A DNA stretch of 18,777 nt from Calditrichaeota bacterium AABM5.125.24 (GTDB lineage: Bacteria; Electryoneota; AABM5-125-24; Hatepunaeales; Hatepunaeaceae), in NCBI GenBank assembly GCA_002127415.1, contig MWJR01000164.1, positions 1-18,777 on the forward strand. The letters are read 5' to 3'. Position numbers and translations under genes: made by a program. How positions within the stretch are numbered: the stretch's first letter is position 1; each line of letters starts with the position of its first letter. The notes beneath the pieces are model-generated. The model did not search any database and was not told the origin of the DNA. It saw only the letters and a program-made list of their open reading frames with translations. Below are positions 17,278-18,777 of the stretch, one piece after another.

Positions 17278-17282
17278 GGAGG
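17278..17282 (+). promoter_or_regulatory. Shine-Dalgarno fixing the barrel-protein GTG start
   Basis: GGAGG lies 7 nt before the GTG at 17290. The upstream in-frame ATG at 17266 has no ribosome site and would bury the signal peptide behind eight extra residues. Confidence 0.8.
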
Positions 17283-17289
17283 TTGCAAG

Positions 17290-18009
17290 GTGAAACCATC
17301 GCCGATCATATTAACGATCCTAACTCTGTTGACGATCGCCGCCACAGCCTCAGCCGAGGGTGCGCGCGAGTCCAGATTTCTCATCCTTCCATACCTGGGC
17401 TACCAGGCGATGGATGGGGAGAATGTCGGCTATGCCTTCACTGCCCGATTACACCACATTTATTTCCCCGATTCCATCACCTATATCTCCGGCAGCGGTT
17501 CCGGGGAACGCAGCATTAACGCACCTGTATTCGGTCTCGCCTACCGTTACTGCCACAACAAGCTCTTCCACTGTGAACTGGCACTGGCTATAATCCACGA
17601 CGGCACGACCCTCAAATATCCAATCTCATATTACGATGAATACGAACGGAGCCGGCAGTGTGAACTGACTGTGGAGCGCAAGAACAGCCTCCTCGGTAGC
17701 CTCGATCTGGTTTACACTCTGCCTGCACCAGTCAGGTGGTTCGACATCGGGATTCGAGCCGGTGGTGGCTATGCCTGGCGGCGGATAAAAGTTCGCACAT
17801 CTTCCTTTGCGGTCGACGGAAGCAGCGACGACGCCAAAGGGATGATACTTAGCCGCGCCGGAATCGATCTGACCTTCTGGAAGGACAAGCAATTGGTCTT
17901 TCAAGGCTCCCTATTCTACATCCATTTTATCCCGACCAATACTGAGGTTGATCCCTTTGGCGGACTCGGGTGGAGAATGAGCTTCTTCCCCATCTGGAGC
18001 AGTCGATAA
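17290..18009 (+). CDS. Exported outer-membrane beta-barrel-like protein, unknown function
   Basis: From the GTG at 17290 the product has 239 residues. MKPSPIILTILTLLTIAATA plus SA is a clean Sec signal peptide, cleaved near residue 22. The mature part is rich in alternating aromatic/hydrophobic strands with Gly/Asn/Ser turns: RFLILPYLGYQAMDG, YAFTARLHHIYF, PVFGLAYRYCHNKLFHCELA, SLLGSLDLVYTL, WFDIGIRAGGGYAWRRI, QLVFQGSLFYIHFI. It ends FGGLGWRMSFFPIW-SSR, with aromatics near the C-terminus. That is what an 8- or 10-strand barrel looks like. No family recognised. It stands alone between repeat-filled gaps and base composition looks a little more AT-rich than its neighbours. An alternative is a periplasmic beta-rich protein. 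Confidence 0.75.
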   Translation: MKPSPIILTILTLLTIAATASAEGARESRFLILPYLGYQAMDGENVGYAFTARLHHIYFPDSITYISGSGSGERSINAPVFGLAYRYCHNKLFHCELALAIIHDGTTLKYPISYYDEYERSRQCELTVERKNSLLGSLDLVYTLPAPVRWFDIGIRAGGGYAWRRIKVRTSSFAVDGSSDDAKGMILSRAGIDLTFWKDKQLVFQGSLFYIHFIPTNTEVDPFGGLGWRMSFFPIWSSR

Positions 18010-18068
18010 TATCGCTCCTTAAAAGCCGATTATCTTATGGCGAGGAGCCATTCTATAAAGGTATTGAG

Positions 18069-18188
18069 ATGACAGAAAACGAACAGCAAACCACACCGAC
18101 GGCCCCGATGTTGATACCCGGCGTTGGGTCAAGCTACGGGAACGGATGGCGGATGCCTCACGCAAAGGCGCAAAGACGCCAAGTATAA
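18069..18188 (+). pseudogene. Possible 5' remnant of a truncated gene, or small ORF of 39 codons
   Basis: AAAGG (about 7 nt upstream) precedes an ATG encoding MTENEQQTTPTAPMLIPG and then VGSSYGNGWRMPHA. The first 28 residues look like the natural start of a protein: polar N-terminus followed by the SYGNGWR type of lead-in found just before membrane helices in some bacterial membrane proteins (recalled, not verified). The frame then runs into CACGCAAAGGCGCAAAGACGC, a common dispersed repeat, and stops. I infer a gene cut off by repeat insertion or deletion. A short chance ORF is the alternative. Confidence 0.3.
18158..18183. repeat. CACGCAAAGGCGCAAAGACGC-type repeat
   Basis: The CGCAAAG word occurs as CGCAAAGG-CGCAAAGA-CGCCAAG, a simple repeat type found scattered in many genomes. 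It interrupts the reading frame that starts at 18069. Confidence 0.6.
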
Positions 18189-18228
18189 ACAACTGATAAA
18201 TATCCTTCGATCTTCAGCGCTTTCACAC

Positions 18229-18274
18229 CCCTGCTTTCCCCTGCCTTCGCAGGGACAGGCGCAGGGGCAAGCTT
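18229..18274. repeat. CCCTGC/GCAGGG palindrome related to the 15801 tandem repeat
   Basis: CCCTGC-CTTC-GCAGGG at 18239-18254, with AAGCTTGC as reverse complement at 18267-18274. Read on the minus strand it follows the same order (AAGCTTG...CCCTGCGAAGGCAGGG) as the copies at 15841 and 15918, with an insertion. It ends 14 nt before the parA start. Confidence 0.7.
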
Positions 18275-18288
18275 TTACACTCAAACCC

Positions 18289-18777
18289 TTGTCACGCACC
18301 ATAGTCATAGCCAATCAGAAGGGAGGGGTGGGTAAAACCACCACGGCGGTCAACCTGGCAGCGGCACTTGCGCTGGCCGAGAAGCGGACCCTCCTGATCG
18401 ACATCGATCCGCAGGCCAATTCGAGCTCGTCGCTTGCCGTTCGTCTCGGTCGTGAGGAACCCTGCATCTATGATGTCCTCATCGAGAATCTACCTGTGCA
18501 TGAGGTGGTTCGTGAGACCGAATACCCCTATCTGTGGCTGCTCCCCTCGCACATCCGGCTGGTGGGTGCCGAGATCGAGCTTGTGGGGTTCGATGAGAGG
18601 GAGCGTGTCCTCCGGCGGGCGCTTGAGCCGATCCGGGAAGACTATGACCTCGTGTTGGTTGACTGCCCCCCCTCGCTGGGGCTGTTGACGCTGAACGGAC
18701 TAACCGCCGCCGGCAGCCTGCTGATACCGATACAGGCCGAGTATTTTGCGCTGGAGGGGCTGACCCAGCTCCTGCAG
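18289..18777 (+). CDS. parA: ParA/Soj-family chromosome-partitioning ATPase, N-terminal part
   Basis: Deviant-Walker ATPase that binds DNA as an ATP dimer and, with ParB, segregates replication origins. The frame is open from TTG at 18289 for 163 codons to the window end. The product begins SRTIVIANQKGGVGKTTTAV after the initiator: the KGGVGKTT Walker A with signature lysine is at about 11-18. LLIDIDPQAN is the Walker A' region, LVLVDCPPSLG the Walker B, and IPIQAEYFALEGL follows as in chromosomal Soj proteins. No ATG or GTG is available upstream before the conserved region, so TTG is the likely start, though no ribosome site is visible because repeat sequence ends 14 nt before it. parB would be expected downstream. 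The C-terminus is missing only because the window ends. Confidence 0.94.
   Translation, partial: MSRTIVIANQKGGVGKTTTAVNLAAALALAEKRTLLIDIDPQANSSSSLAVRLGREEPCIYDVLIENLPVHEVVRETEYPYLWLLPSHIRLVGAEIELVGFDERERVLRRALEPIREDYDLVLVDCPPSLGLLTLNGLTAAGSLLIPIQAEYFALEGLTQLLQ

Overview
This window carries mostly housekeeping genes from a Gram-negative bacterium. The evidence for that is a lapA-lapB pair (LPS control), a SPOR-domain exported protein, a signal-peptide protein that looks like an outer-membrane barrel, and a membrane-anchored FtsH. Coding sequence is GC-rich, genes are tightly packed with ATGA/GTGA overlaps, and the gaps are full of GC-rich palindromic repeats. The gene content and repeat load would suit an uncultured FCB-type or related candidate-phylum genome. 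That placement is an impression; no marker gene here settles it.

Layout. 1-195 (-): N-terminus of an exported protein. 353-3988 (-): mntA-hepT (HEPN/MNT toxin-antitoxin), hsp20 and lon run in one direction; hsp20 and lon overlap by 4 nt. 4017-4151: a short region with candidate back-to-back promoters inside a palindrome, then a tandem hairpin repeat. 4152-4712 (+): rpmB, encoding ribosomal protein L28 with an unusual 120-residue acidic tail. 4786-8188 (-): lapA-lapB-SPOR protein-M42 aminopeptidase, spaced 8, 37 and 55 nt apart. 8189-8582: repeat-rich divergent intergenic region. 8583-14521 (+): tilS-ftsH-folE-TPR membrane protein, with every junction overlapping. 14752-16990 (+): ltaE (threonine aldolase) and a YhaM-type OB-HD exoribonuclease, each preceded by repeats. 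17290-18009 (+): barrel-like exported protein. 18069-18188: likely gene remnant. 18289-18777 (+): 5' end of parA, starting at TTG.

How they fit together. Proteostasis is the main theme: Hsp20 holds unfolded proteins, and Lon and FtsH are ATP-dependent proteases. In E. coli LapB delivers LpxC to FtsH for degradation, so the divergent arrangement of lapAB and tilS-ftsH brings a probable adaptor and its protease within 2 kb of each other. The second theme is RNA and translation: TilS modifies tRNA-Ile, L28 is ribosomal, YhaM trims RNA, and the HEPN toxin is an RNase-type protein.

I found no phage, transposase, CRISPR array or clearly new multi-gene system. The least ordinary signals are the long charged C-terminal tails on L28 (acidic) and FtsH (basic), the hairpin leader and divergent promoter region of rpmB/mntA, and several families of intergenic palindromes, some of which recur within the window.
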